Origin: Bryobacterales bacterium
Lineage (GTDB): Bacteria > Acidobacteriota > Terriglobia > Bryobacterales > Bryobacteraceae
NCBI GenBank assembly: GCA_003517725.1
Contig: DOZZ01000166.1
Span: 25,197-52,266, forward strand
DNA length: 27,070 nucleotides
Direction: 5' to 3'
This document shows, one piece after another, positions 1-8,177 of the stretch. The notes beneath the pieces were generated by a model that did no database searches, was not told the origin of the DNA, and worked only from the letters and a program-made list of their open reading frames with translations. How positions within the stretch are numbered: position 1 is the first letter of the stretch; each line of letters starts with the position of its first letter. A program made the position numbers and the translations under genes.

Positions 1-1050
1 GAATGCAAGCCCCGAGAGCTGCGTGCTTAAAGGGCCGATCAGGTTGATGCCGTCCTCATTCGACAGCACCACCACCGCGCCGTTCAACGTCGGATACACG
101 GCGTTGTAAGCCAGAAAGCCGGAGACCTCGCCGCCATGCGCCAGCACCGGCACGCCGTTGCGATCGGCCAGTTGCACGCCCAGCGCGTAGTGGGTCGGCG
201 CGCCACTCGACAGCTTTACCTCATGGAACAGAGCTTCATACGAAGCGGGCGACAGAATGCGCTTCTGCAGGACGGCGATGTCCCACTTGGCCAAGTCGGA
301 AGCGGTCATGCAGAGTTCGCCTGCGCCGTTGTACCATCCCGTGGCTTCGCGCCCCACGGGCCGCGGCGGACCCAGCGCGAAGCGCGTGTAGGCCGAGGCG
401 TCCGCCGGCGTGCGGTCGTTGCAATCCCCGGCGGAGGACATGCCCAGCGGGTCGAAGATTTTGTTGCGCAGCAGCGCGACTAGCGGCTGGCCCGAGACTT
501 TCTCGACGATCGCGGCGGCCAGCACATAGCCGGTGTTGCTGTATTGCCAGCGCGTACTGGGCTCAAAATTGAGCGGCTTGGCGGCCCAGCCGTGGAGGAT
601 GGCGGCCGTGGTGGTCGGGCGGGTCCAGTCGGGGATCAGGTAATCCTGCGGGGCGTAGTCTTCGTAGCCCGCCGTATGCGAGAGGATCTGGCGGATGGTG
701 ATGTCCGCGGCGCGGGTTAGGGCTGGAAAAAATTTCGAGATGTGATCGTCCAGCGAGAGCCTGCCCTGCTCCTGCAGCAGCAACATAGCGGAGGCGGTGA
801 ACTGTTTGCTGATGGAGCCGACGGCGTAGCGTGTCTCGGCGCTGGCGGGACGATGCGCGGCCAGGTCGGCCTCCCCGAAGGCCGCGGCGAAAGCGAGCCG
901 GCCATCGATCACGATCGCAGTAGAAACGCTGGGCGCGTGGCTTTGGGCTAGCGCGGCCTGAATGCGGTCGGCAAGCTGCCGCTGCAGGTCGGAGGTTTGG
1001 GCCGCCAGCAGCGAGCAGGCGAGAGCGAGGCATACAAGCTTGGACCGCAT
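1..1050 (-). CDS. Serine beta-lactamase-like hydrolase (class C / PBP4 type), 3' end off the window
   Basis: Secreted serine hydrolase of the beta-lactamase/D-alanyl-D-alanine carboxypeptidase superfamily, probably periplasmic; the substrate cannot be told and many such proteins are esterases or peptidases, not resistance enzymes. The 350 visible residues begin with a short signal peptide ([18 protein letters not shown]). The catalytic motifs are all present: SISK at residues 79-82 (nucleophile Ser and general-base Lys), YSN at 170-172, and HGG at 305-307 in place of KTG. The frame stays open to base 1, so the C-terminus is missing. The start at 1050 is fixed by the signal peptide and by a TATAAT box seven bases upstream with no Shine-Dalgarno. 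It diverges from the cyclophilin gene with 64 bp between the start codons. Confidence 0.9.
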   Translation of the reverse strand, partial: MRSKLVCLALACSLLAAQTSDLQRQLADRIQAALAQSHAPSVSTAIVIDGRLAFAAAFGEADLAAHRPASAETRYAVGSISKQFTASAMLLLQEQGRLSLDDHISKFFPALTRAADITIRQILSHTAGYEDYAPQDYLIPDWTRPTTTAAILHGWAAKPLNFEPSTRWQYSNTGYVLAAAIVEKVSGQPLVALLRNKIFDPLGMSSAGDCNDRTPADASAYTRFALGPPRPVGREATGWYNGAGELCMTASDLAKWDIAVLQKRILSPASYEALFHEVKLSSGAPTHYALGVQLADRNGVPVLAHGGEVSGFLAYNAVYPTLNGAVVVLSNEDGINLIGPLSTQLSGLAF

Positions 1051-1063
1051 GGGGAGGATTATA
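1051..1063 (-). promoter_or_regulatory. Leaderless-type -10 box for the beta-lactamase-like gene
   Basis: On the minus strand a perfect TATAAT (1063-1058) is followed by CCTCCCC and the ATG, a 7-base gap. The gap holds no Shine-Dalgarno (it is C-rich), so transcription would start at or next to the A of the ATG. No good -35 hexamer is visible at the expected spacing. Confidence 0.6.
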
Positions 1064-1102
1064 CGGGAACCGGCGGAGTTTCGCGGCGATGAAAGCGCGG
1101 GA

Positions 1103-1114
1103 TACAATCGGCCT
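1103..1114 (+). promoter_or_regulatory. Leaderless-type -10 box for the cyclophilin gene
   Basis: TACAAT at 1103-1108 ends six bases before the ATG at 1115, and no purine-rich Shine-Dalgarno is present. It lies back-to-back with the TATAAT box of the divergent gene, so the two promoters share about 60 bp. Confidence 0.5.
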
Positions 1115-1615
1115 ATGCCCAATGAAGTTTACGCGCGATTCCAGACTAGTGAAGGCAACTTCCGCGCGAAATTATATGCCGATAAGGCGCCCAAGACGGT
1201 CGAGAATTTTGTGACGCTGGCCGAAGGCTCGAAGACCGGCAAGCCTTTTTACGACAACCTGATATTTCATCGCGTTATTCCGGATTTCATGATTCAGGGC
1301 GGGTGCCCCGAAGGCAGCGGGCGCGGCGGTCCGGGCTACAAGTTCGCGGACGAATTCCATCCTTCCCTGAAGCACACCAAGCCGGGGCTGTTGTCGATGG
1401 CCAATGCCGGGCCCAACACCAATGGCAGCCAGTTCTTCGTGACGGTGGCGGCCACGCCGTGGCTCGACAATAAGCACACCATCTTCGGCGAAGTGGTGGA
1501 AGGCTACGACGTGGTGGAGAAGATTTCGCGCGTGCCGCGGGATTCGCAGGACCGTCCCAAGAAAGAAGTCAAGCTGCAGTCGGTGTCGATCGAGCGTACC
1601 GAGGCCGGGGCATAG
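1115..1615 (+). CDS. Cyclophilin-type peptidyl-prolyl cis-trans isomerase
   Basis: Catalyses cis-trans isomerisation of Xaa-Pro bonds and assists protein folding. The 166-residue product has no signal peptide and is a single cyclophilin domain, so it is probably cytoplasmic. The active site is intact: [13 protein letters not shown] (residues 51-63) carries the catalytic Arg53, Phe58 and Gln61; GSQFF follows near 104-108, and [12 protein letters not shown] supplies Trp116 and His121. The frame is open upstream to 962, but that extension reads as low-complexity antisense of the neighbouring gene. ATG 1115 begins exactly at the conserved domain and follows a -10-like box. nadD starts 8 bases after the stop, so the two are probably co-transcribed. 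Confidence 0.93.
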   Translation: MPNEVYARFQTSEGNFRAKLYADKAPKTVENFVTLAEGSKTGKPFYDNLIFHRVIPDFMIQGGCPEGSGRGGPGYKFADEFHPSLKHTKPGLLSMANAGPNTNGSQFFVTVAATPWLDNKHTIFGEVVEGYDVVEKISRVPRDSQDRPKKEVKLQSVSIERTEAGA

Positions 1616-1623
1616 CGGGCCGC

Positions 1624-2208
1624 GTGCGGCTGGGCCTCTTCGGCGGCACGTTCGACCCCATACATGATGCGCATCTAACGCTGGCCCACGCGGCGGTGGC
1701 GGCGTGCGGGCTGGAGGAACTGCTGTTCATCCCGGCCGCGCGCCCGCCACACCGCAGCCTGGGGCCGCACGCCGGCTACGAAGACCGCTTCGCCATGGTG
1801 CAACTGGCGATCGGCGGCGCGCCGCGCTTTACCGCTTCGCGCCTGGAGGCTGGGGATGCGGTGAGCTACTCGATCCAGACCATCCAAAAAGTGGCGGCTC
1901 TGCATCCCGGGGCCGAGCTTTTTTTCGTGATCGGCGCCGATGCTTTTGCCGAGATCCGCACCTGGAAACGTTGGCGCGAGGTGGTGGCGGCGGTGCAATT
2001 CATCGTGGCGGCGCGGCCCGGCGCGGAGTACATGGCGCCCGAGGGCGCCGTGGTGCATCGCGTGGAACTGCGGATGGAGATCTCGTCCTCGGCGGTGCGC
2101 GCGCTGCTCCAGGCCGGCGGCGACGCCGTGCCGGTGCCGGCGGCGGTGATCGAGTATATTCGCACGCATGGGCTCTATGCCGGTCACGGCGGTTCCGAAA
2201 ACAGGTGA
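1624..2208 (+). CDS. nadD: Nicotinate-nucleotide adenylyltransferase
   Basis: Transfers AMP from ATP to nicotinate mononucleotide to give deamido-NAD, a late step of NAD synthesis, in the cytoplasm. The 194-residue length fits the family. The nucleotidyltransferase signature GTFDPIHDAH is at residues 8-17 (His14 and His17 bind the ATP phosphates), followed by FIPAARPPHR near 35-44, FVIGADAF at 101-108, and the closing ISSSAVR at 153-159. It starts with GTG, the only start codon that leaves the N-terminal strand MRLGLFGG intact, 8 bases behind the cyclophilin stop. The C-terminus IEYIRTHGLYA is also typical. Confidence 0.93.
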   Translation: MRLGLFGGTFDPIHDAHLTLAHAAVAACGLEELLFIPAARPPHRSLGPHAGYEDRFAMVQLAIGGAPRFTASRLEAGDAVSYSIQTIQKVAALHPGAELFFVIGADAFAEIRTWKRWREVVAAVQFIVAARPGAEYMAPEGAVVHRVELRMEISSSAVRALLQAGGDAVPVPAAVIEYIRTHGLYAGHGGSENR

Positions 2209-2332
2209 AGTGGCTGTTCTGTCAGTGATTTAGGCACTGCGGGGAGCGCTGCGCGGCCGGGCTTTACGGAGGTGCCCCCGATAGACTGAGGCCAGCAGGC
2301 AACTGAAACAGGCACCTGCGCTCACCTATCCT

Positions 2333-3685
2333 ATGGACACACGACGGTTGTTCGGGCGCATGGCCGCCCTTTTTCTCTTGACGGCGGCGGCATCCTGGGC
2401 CGGGCCACAGCTGACCACAGTACGGGATGTGCTGTATAAGGCGGACGGCACGCGCCTGTCGGGCAGCGTCACGATCGCCTGGACCTCGTTCGATGCCGGC
2501 GACACCTCGGTAATCGGCATGCAGACGCTGACCGTGCCCGTGGTCAATGGCGCTCTCTTCGTGCGTCTGGTGCCGACCACCAACGCGACACCGGCCGCCG
2601 CGTACGCCGTGAGCTACCAGAGCGACGGCAAAATTCAATTTCAGGAGACCTGGGCGGTGCCGCCTTCGGCCACGCCGCTGCGGGTGCGCGATGTGCGGGC
2701 GGCAGTGACCACGGGCAGCACCGGGTCGTCCGGAACGCCGGGCGTGTTGACGCCCATTCCCGAGAGCGCGGTCATCGGGTTGCCGTCGGACCTGAGCGTG
2801 CGGCCCATCAAGGGCGTAGGCTACGGCACGGGACGAGCCGCGCTGGTGAACGATACCGGCGGGATCGAGACGGTGGTGGGCAACCTCTCCGACTGCGTGC
2901 GCGTGGATGGCACGTCGGGCCTGTGTTTCGATCCGTCGCTGCTGCCGACCTACATGGACGCGGAGACGCCCGGGGGCATCGTGGACGGGGCCAATACGGT
3001 GTTCACGTTGGCCGCCGCGCCGCTGCCGGCCGCATCGCTGCTGCTATTCCGCAACGGGGTGGCGCTGACACAGGGGTCAGACTATACGCTGTCGGCCGGC
3101 GTCATCACGTTCGCGGCGGGCTCGGCCCCGCAACCGCTCGACGCGCTGCAAGCCTGGTACCGGGCGGCAGCGGCCGGCGCCGTAGTATCGGGGCAGGTCG
3201 CGGGGGCGTTGACCGCGCCCGGCTTTGCTCCAGCAACGGCGCAGGTGCTATGCAGCGCCGCGGGATCCGGCACGGCTTCGACCACGCCGGTGAGCCTGGG
3301 GCACTGCGCGATCCCGGCGGGCATTCTACAGGCCGGCGACCGCGTGGAAATACGCGCCACGGCCACGCATCTGGGCGCTGGCGCAGCGTTCCAGTTCCAG
3401 CTGAACTGGGGCAACAGCGCGTTGACGACGCGCTCCGGGCTGGCCGCCGATACGGTGTTCACGGTGAAGGGTGACGCGGCGTTGAACGGCGTCAACGCCA
3501 TCTGGACCGGCCAGAGCTACGGGCAGTCTTCGGCGGCGGTGGATTCGGTCGCGGTGGCGCTGGAGGCCGCCGGCGCCGCGGTGCAGATCGACTTTCTGGC
3601 GAACCTCGCAACGGGCGGAACCGCCGATACCTTCACCTTGGCAAACTATACCGTGATGCGATATCCGGCTATTAGCCACCCGTAG
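2333..3685 (+). CDS. Secreted surface protein with tail-fibre-like repeat motif, function unknown
   Basis: A 450-residue exported protein with an N-terminal signal peptide (about residues 1-23, ending SWAGP). The body is rich in Ala, Gly, Thr and Ser and predicted beta-strand. About residues 205-285 carry a pattern I associate with Solibacter-type surface and phage-tail-like proteins: GGIVDGANTVFTLAAAPLPA, then LLFRNGVALTQGSDYTLS, then an AWYR segment. The C-terminal third has the look of a beta-sandwich (FQFQLNWGNSAL and DSVAVALEA). No catalytic motif is visible. The preceding 124 bp show no clear terminator or promoter. An extracellular structural or adhesive role is an inference only. Confidence 0.75.
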   Translation: MDTRRLFGRMAALFLLTAAASWAGPQLTTVRDVLYKADGTRLSGSVTIAWTSFDAGDTSVIGMQTLTVPVVNGALFVRLVPTTNATPAAAYAVSYQSDGKIQFQETWAVPPSATPLRVRDVRAAVTTGSTGSSGTPGVLTPIPESAVIGLPSDLSVRPIKGVGYGTGRAALVNDTGGIETVVGNLSDCVRVDGTSGLCFDPSLLPTYMDAETPGGIVDGANTVFTLAAAPLPAASLLLFRNGVALTQGSDYTLSAGVITFAAGSAPQPLDALQAWYRAAAAGAVVSGQVAGALTAPGFAPATAQVLCSAAGSGTASTTPVSLGHCAIPAGILQAGDRVEIRATATHLGAGAAFQFQLNWGNSALTTRSGLAADTVFTVKGDAALNGVNAIWTGQSYGQSSAAVDSVAVALEAAGAAVQIDFLANLATGGTADTFTLANYTVMRYPAISHP

Positions 3686-3742
3686 GGAGATCGGGGGCCT
3701 TTGACTCCAAGGCAACAAAACCGATACGCTCACTCTAGCCTT

Positions 3743-4045
3743 ATGAATGCCGGAATGGCTACAGCCATTGAAGCTCGCGTCACGAGAAGTCTTTCCGGTG
3801 CAGTGCCGGAGATAGAACGCGTTTTGGTCTACCGTGAGGGCGATGCTCTCGTGGTATTTAGTGTCGTCGCCGACGAGGACGAAGATACACTCGACCGAAT
3901 CTATGCGGTTGAGCGCGCTCTTATGCATGAATTCAATGCAGAGCACTTCGATTTCAATGTGATTTCCCGGCGCGGTCGAGCCATGAGTGATATTCTCGAA
4001 TCTCTCGCTCCCGTATTGCAGTGCCGCGTCCCGACGAGCATCTAA
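3743..4045 (+). CDS. Small protein of unknown function, first gene of an overlapping pair
   Basis: Not recognised. With the ATG at 3743 it is a 100-residue soluble protein; the frame also allows a TTG at 3701 and an ATG at 3755. It reads as an alpha/beta fold: IEARVTRSLSGAVPEIERV, a strand pair (VLVYREGDALVVFSVVADE), a helix rich in Asp/Glu, and a final strand FDFNVISRRGR. No signal peptide, membrane segment or catalytic motif is seen. The next gene starts 25 bases before this one ends, which implies translational coupling. Base composition is visibly less GC-rich than the flanking genes, suggesting acquisition. A partner role to the HEPN-like protein, as in toxin-antitoxin or defence pairs, is only a guess. 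Confidence 0.6.
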   Translation: MNAGMATAIEARVTRSLSGAVPEIERVLVYREGDALVVFSVVADEDEDTLDRIYAVERALMHEFNAEHFDFNVISRRGRAMSDILESLAPVLQCRVPTSI

Positions 4046-4383
4046 CCAAAGCCGAAAACAACGAGAAGCTCGCAAGAGCAACTAACCGCGTGCCCTTTGC
4101 CGGCTGCGCCGAATGGGCTATTTCGATGCTTTTCTATGCGGCACTCCACCGTATTCAGGCCTATCTATCGGCAAAGGGATCCAGGCCGCTAAGCCATCAA
4201 GACCGGGATAGAGAAATAGAGAGCAACGGTTCCTTATCTGCAATCTACGGCGACTATAGACGGCTCAAGGACATGAGTAGAGCCGCTCGATACGAGATGC
4301 CGAATTATGTCCAGGAAGACTTTGCCAAGGCCGCGGCTCGTCTTGAAAAAATCAAAAACCACATGAGCGAGAAGATGAATTGA
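4021..4383 (+). CDS. HEPN-like small helical protein
   Basis: A 120-residue all-helical protein beginning with GTG inside the previous gene. Its pattern resembles small HEPN-fold proteins: an N-terminal helix (LTKAENNEKLARAT), WAISMLFYAALHRIQAYLSA at about residues 36-55, SHQDRDREI, and a Y..L...SRAARYE helix near 79-93. The canonical HEPN RNase motif Rx4-6H is not evident, so nuclease activity should not be assumed. HEPN proteins are frequent in toxin-antitoxin, CRISPR and abortive-infection modules, usually beside a small partner gene as here. The family call rests on motif resemblance only. The gene shares the lower GC content of its neighbours and is followed after 10 bp by a secreted protein gene. 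Confidence 0.55.
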   Translation: MPRPDEHLTKAENNEKLARATNRVPFAGCAEWAISMLFYAALHRIQAYLSAKGSRPLSHQDRDREIESNGSLSAIYGDYRRLKDMSRAARYEMPNYVQEDFAKAAARLEKIKNHMSEKMN

Positions 4384-4393
4384 TCGCAACAAC

Positions 4394-5284
4394 ATGAACC
4401 CCTCGCATCTGGTCCTTTTCGCCATGTTCCCGCTTTGCGCTTTTTCGCAATCGGCGCGCAAGCTCGACCAAGAGAAGGAAATTCAAAGACGCATTGCAGA
4501 GCTCAATGACGAGATTACACGAGAAAACCGGACGACTTCGCCGGCTGAGAAACAGTTCGCTATTAAGGCGAGTCCGGAACTTCACGAGGCAAGTGAAAGG
4601 GAAGTAGCGCGCCGGTTCTCGACGATGGATTACCTGACCTCGCAAGTCCACGGTCAGGTGGATGAATATATTACCGCGGCAGTCGACCCTGCCCATGTCG
4701 ATCCGAAGGCGGTCGAACGAGGTCTGCAACAAATCATCGGGCCAATGTGCGATACGCCGCCCTCTGCCTTTATCCTCGACACCCCGACTGGCCGCTCGCT
4801 GATCGTGGTCTATGCCTTACAAAAGGGCGTTCTTATGGGGCCGCAGGGCACTTCCGCGACGGTCCGCGCCTACAACGTGAGAAATGGCGGCATGCAGTTG
4901 GCCGATGCCACCGGCACCGATATGAACGGCTATGGGAACGTCTCGGTGAGGCAACTGCCTGCCCCTCCTTCTGGCGGAAAATGGCTTTTGGTATGGGGGC
5001 AGATGACCGGCGCCAACGGCCCTAACATTCGAATGCGAGCCTATGCCTATGACGGCGCGAAGTTCAGAACCATGTGGATGCCGGAGAACTCCTGGGGCGC
5101 CTTTACGATAGACGTGACGGAGCAAGGGTTTACCGTAGACGGCCTCTATTATCGAGAGAGTGGGGAGCGGCACGACCGCTACTTTGTAGCTGACGATGGC
5201 CTGTATCGGCAGGCCCCGATCTGCGCTGAGTTTACAGCTCCAAGACCCGGTGGTCGGGGCAATCCAACTGCAGCGTTTCGTTAA
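4394..5284 (+). CDS. Secreted protein of unknown function
   Basis: A 296-residue protein with a clear signal peptide (MNPSHLVLFAMFPLCAFSQS), then a charged helical segment (about 21-65) and a beta-rich C-terminal region from about 115 onward. That region contains KWLLVWGQMTG and NSWGAFTIDVTEQGF, reminiscent of small secreted beta-propeller or sandwich proteins. No known family or active site is recognised. The gene belongs to the less GC-rich stretch that starts near 3.7 kb. Its last 17 codons lie antisense to the 3' end of bshC, so the natural C-terminus may have been near ICAEF with the rest read through from the neighbour. Confidence 0.65.
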   Translation: MNPSHLVLFAMFPLCAFSQSARKLDQEKEIQRRIAELNDEITRENRTTSPAEKQFAIKASPELHEASEREVARRFSTMDYLTSQVHGQVDEYITAAVDPAHVDPKAVERGLQQIIGPMCDTPPSAFILDTPTGRSLIVVYALQKGVLMGPQGTSATVRAYNVRNGGMQLADATGTDMNGYGNVSVRQLPAPPSGGKWLLVWGQMTGANGPNIRMRAYAYDGAKFRTMWMPENSWGAFTIDVTEQGFTVDGLYYRESGERHDRYFVADDGLYRQAPICAEFTAPRPGGRGNPTAAFR

Positions 5285-6809
5285 TTTCGTCGATTACGCC
5301 CACTCCATGTTTAGCGATAAACGGCAGGATCGAGTAGAGGCGCTCTTGCAGGTGTTTGTTGGGGTAGATCAGCCCGTAAAGCGAGGCAGCTTGTTCCGCC
5401 GCGCGGGCATCGCGGGACAGTGCTTCGCGGCCGATTTTGCGCTCGATTTTGGCTACCTGGTATTCGATCTTGCGGCGGCTGGTCGCTAGCGCGTCTTTGA
5501 GCGAAGCGTCGAACGACGCTAGCTCGCCGGATAACTTTTCGAGCGTGGCGGCGGTGCCCCGGCGGGCCTCGGCGATGGCCGACAGTACCGGCGGCGGCAC
5601 TAGTTTCGCGGCGATTTGTTCCCGCAAGCGTTCTTCGCCGTGGAAAAATGCCGGCAGTTCCAATCCAAAGCGTTCGATGCGCCGCGCGCTGCGGGCGTCG
5701 ATCAGCGTGAAGCCCGCGCGGTGCAGCGCGATCGGCTGGCGGCCCAGCAAGCGGCGGTAGAGTACCTGCGATTGCGCCAGATAGGCCAGTTCGGCGGGCC
5801 CGCCGATGTAGGCCACGGTCGGCAGCATGTAGTCCTGCACCACGGGACGCAGTAATGCATTGGGCGAGAGGCGCTGCGCCTGGTCCCGCAGTTCCGCCGA
5901 TGACAGGCGCCGTCCCTGCGCCAGGTAAGTATCGCCCTGCCGGCGCAGGTTGAGGCGCTGGTTTTGGTCGAGCAGGAAGAACAGCGACGTCGTGGCTTCC
6001 ACATGCACCTGCGTGTGGTAGCCGGCGGCCGCCAGTTGCTTGCCGCGCTCGAGCAGCGCGTCGGTCAGCTCCGGTGCGGCCGCGACGGCTTCCCGCAAAA
6101 GCGGGGCCGCCAGCGCGCGCATCTCGGGCGCCATGGGATCGACCCGTAACAATCCAAACTTGCCGACCAGCGCGTCGACCAACGCGGCGAACGCCTCCCC
6201 GAAGGTGCGGCCCGGCTGGTAGGCATCGCGAGCCAGCGCCACGGCTTCTTCCGCGAAGGGCAAATCGCGCATCGCCTGGGCCGCCTGTTCCCAAGGCGCG
6301 TTGCCGATTGTGATCGTGCCGACCGGCTGTCCAGGCCCCGGCATGGCTTCGGCGCGCAGTTCGACTGGCCGATGTTGAGCGTCGAAGACCCAGGCTTGGT
6401 TGACTTCGGCGAAATCGTGGTCTTCGGTGGCGAGCCAGAAGACCGGCACGGCTGGAATGCCCTGAGCGCTAAGGCGCCGCGCCAGGTGCACTGCGGTCAG
6501 TGCTTTATAAACGGTATACGCGGGACCCGAAAAAAGCCCAACCTGCTGGCCCGTGACCACCGCCACCGTTCCGGGGCGCGACAAAGTTTCCAGCGCCGGA
6601 TGATCGCCATTCTGGCGCCGCAGGGCGGCCACCAAGGCAGCCCGGCGGTCATCGGGAAAGTCGATGGCCGCGGCCGCTTTAGAGAATGCCTCGGGGTCGT
6701 TGGTCGAGTACGGGAAGAAGCTGGCGACGCGGTCCGGATGATAGATGTAGTCGGCGAACAGCTTCGTGGTATGCGGCAGCTCGGTCTGGCGGATACACGA
6801 AGGCTCCAT
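5232..6809 (-). CDS. bshC: Bacillithiol biosynthesis protein BshC (putative cysteine-adding enzyme)
   Basis: BshC is thought to add cysteine to glucosaminyl-malate in the last step of bacillithiol synthesis, in the cytoplasm. The 525-residue product has the usual length and family motifs: VVTGQQVGLFSGPAYTVYKA near 84-103, WLATEDHDFAEVNQAW near 124-139, YHTQVHVEATTSLFFL near 265-280, and VVQDYMLPTVAYIGGPAELA near 321-340, then a long C-terminal coiled-coil (about 410-480). ATG 6809 is preceded by an extended -10 box. Its 3' end overlaps the convergent secreted-protein gene by 53 bp. The other bacillithiol genes (bshA, bshB) are not in the window. Confidence 0.93.
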   Translation of the reverse strand: MEPSCIRQTELPHTTKLFADYIYHPDRVASFFPYSTNDPEAFSKAAAAIDFPDDRRAALVAALRRQNGDHPALETLSRPGTVAVVTGQQVGLFSGPAYTVYKALTAVHLARRLSAQGIPAVPVFWLATEDHDFAEVNQAWVFDAQHRPVELRAEAMPGPGQPVGTITIGNAPWEQAAQAMRDLPFAEEAVALARDAYQPGRTFGEAFAALVDALVGKFGLLRVDPMAPEMRALAAPLLREAVAAAPELTDALLERGKQLAAAGYHTQVHVEATTSLFFLLDQNQRLNLRRQGDTYLAQGRRLSSAELRDQAQRLSPNALLRPVVQDYMLPTVAYIGGPAELAYLAQSQVLYRRLLGRQPIALHRAGFTLIDARSARRIERFGLELPAFFHGEERLREQIAAKLVPPPVLSAIAEARRGTAATLEKLSGELASFDASLKDALATSRRKIEYQVAKIERKIGREALSRDARAAEQAASLYGLIYPNKHLQERLYSILPFIAKHGVGVIDEINETLQLDCPDHRVLEL

Positions 6810-6826
6810 GCAGGGTCAGATTAGCA
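6810..6826 (-). promoter_or_regulatory. Extended -10 promoter, leaderless type, for bshC
   Basis: On the minus strand TGCTAATCT (6826-6818) is an extended -10 element ending eight bases before the bshC ATG. There is no Shine-Dalgarno in GACCCTGC. It lies in the 41-bp gap after rseP, so bshC probably has its own promoter besides read-through from rseP. Confidence 0.5.
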
Positions 6827-6850
6827 GATGCCCGAGGCCTCCCCCGAGGT

Positions 6851-8170
6851 TCAGCCTTGCGGCAGAATCTTCGAGATGTCGTTGTACAACACGAAGACCA
6901 CCACGGCCATCAGAAACACGAAGCCCGCTTTCAGCACGCCTTCCTTGACGGCGGCGCTAAGGTCGCGCCCCATTAGCATCTCAATCAGCAGCATCAGGAT
7001 CACGCCGCCATCCAGAATGGGGATGGGCAGCAGGTTGAAGATGGCCAGGTTGACGCTGACCGCCGCCATCAGTTTGATGAAGACGGGCGCACCCAGGCGG
7101 GCCGCTTCGCCAGAGATACGGGCCATCCCAATCGGGCCCTGCAGCGCCTTGGGCGACAGGCGGCGCTCGACGATACCTTTAAGCGAAAGATAGATCAGCA
7201 CCGCGCTGCGCGCGTTTTCCTGCAGCGATTCCCGGAGCGCCGCGATGGGGCCGAGCTGCATATCCACAATGTCGAGCTTGCGGCTCATCTCAATGCCGAT
7301 GATGTAGTGCTTGTCCGCCGTGGAATAGACGGGCTTGGCGGTGATGGTTTTCTGCTCGTTGCCGCGCCGGATTACCAGCACCACGGGCCGCCCTTCGGTG
7401 CCGCGGATGGTGTCCTGCAGCTTGAAGGGTGAGCGGATGGCCTCGCCGTTGATCGAGAGCAGCAGGTCGCCGCTCTTCAGTCCGGCGGCTTCGCCCGGCT
7501 TGCCCGAGGCCAGGCCGCCCACCAGAATCTGGCTGCGTTCTTCCCATCCGGCCAAGCCAATCTGGTCCTCTTTATCGAGGATCGGGATGACTTGCTTGTT
7601 GAGGGCCGTTCCGTTGCGCTCGATGGTGACGTCGAGAGAGCGCGCGGCGCTGGTCATTTCGCGGGTATGGATATCTTCCCAGGAGGGGTTCTTTTCGCCT
7701 TCGATCTGGATAATGCGGTCGCCCTCCCGGAAACCAGCCTTGTCGGCGGGCGAGCCGGGGGTGATGTGGCCGATGACGGCGCCGCCCTCCTCCACCACCT
7801 TCTGGTACTGAACCATGAACAGGCCGGCCAGCAGGGCGACCGAGAGCACCATGTTCATGAACGGTCCGGCGAACGCGATGATCAGGCGCTGCCAGCGGGG
7901 TTTGCGCATGAAGCCGCGCGGATCGTCGGCCGCCTCGGTATCGTGAGCCTGCTCGCCGGCCATCTTGACATAGCCGCCAAACGGAATGGCGGAGACGCGG
8001 TAGTCGGTCTCGCCGCGCCGGAAGCCAAACAGGCGCGGGCCGAAGCCGAAGCTGAACGCGTCCACTTTGACGTCGAAATAGCGGGCGGCCCAGAAATGCC
8101 CCAGCTCGTGCACCAGGATCATGACCCCGATCAGCACCAGAACCCACAGCAAGTTGTAGAAAAAGCCCAT
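6851..8170 (-). CDS. rseP: RIP metalloprotease RseP (site-2 protease)
   Basis: Inner-membrane zinc protease that cuts transmembrane segments of anti-sigma factors and leftover signal peptides. The 439-residue product starts with a membrane helix carrying the HELGH zinc motif (residues 21-25) and the typical FSFGFGPRLF and IPFGGYVKMAGE segments. Two PDZ-like domains follow (about 125-190 and 205-285; GSPADKAGFREGD in the first). C-terminal helices hold the third zinc-ligand motif NLLPIPILDGG with Asp near 387. ATG 8170 is chosen over the GTG three bases upstream. It starts 7 bp after the dxr stop with AAGGATG as ribosome site, the common dxr-rseP operon arrangement. Confidence 0.95.
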   Translation of the reverse strand: MGFFYNLLWVLVLIGVMILVHELGHFWAARYFDVKVDAFSFGFGPRLFGFRRGETDYRVSAIPFGGYVKMAGEQAHDTEAADDPRGFMRKPRWQRLIIAFAGPFMNMVLSVALLAGLFMVQYQKVVEEGGAVIGHITPGSPADKAGFREGDRIIQIEGEKNPSWEDIHTREMTSAARSLDVTIERNGTALNKQVIPILDKEDQIGLAGWEERSQILVGGLASGKPGEAAGLKSGDLLLSINGEAIRSPFKLQDTIRGTEGRPVVLVIRRGNEQKTITAKPVYSTADKHYIIGIEMSRKLDIVDMQLGPIAALRESLQENARSAVLIYLSLKGIVERRLSPKALQGPIGMARISGEAARLGAPVFIKLMAAVSVNLAIFNLLPIPILDGGVILMLLIEMLMGRDLSAAVKEGVLKAGFVFLMAVVVFVLYNDISKILPQG

Positions 8171-8177
8171 CACATCC

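Noticed and set aside
962..1114. A 51-codon N-terminal extension of the cyclophilin
   Set aside because: It is composed of antisense of the beta-lactamase-like gene and contains the promoter; the cyclophilin domain starts at 1115.
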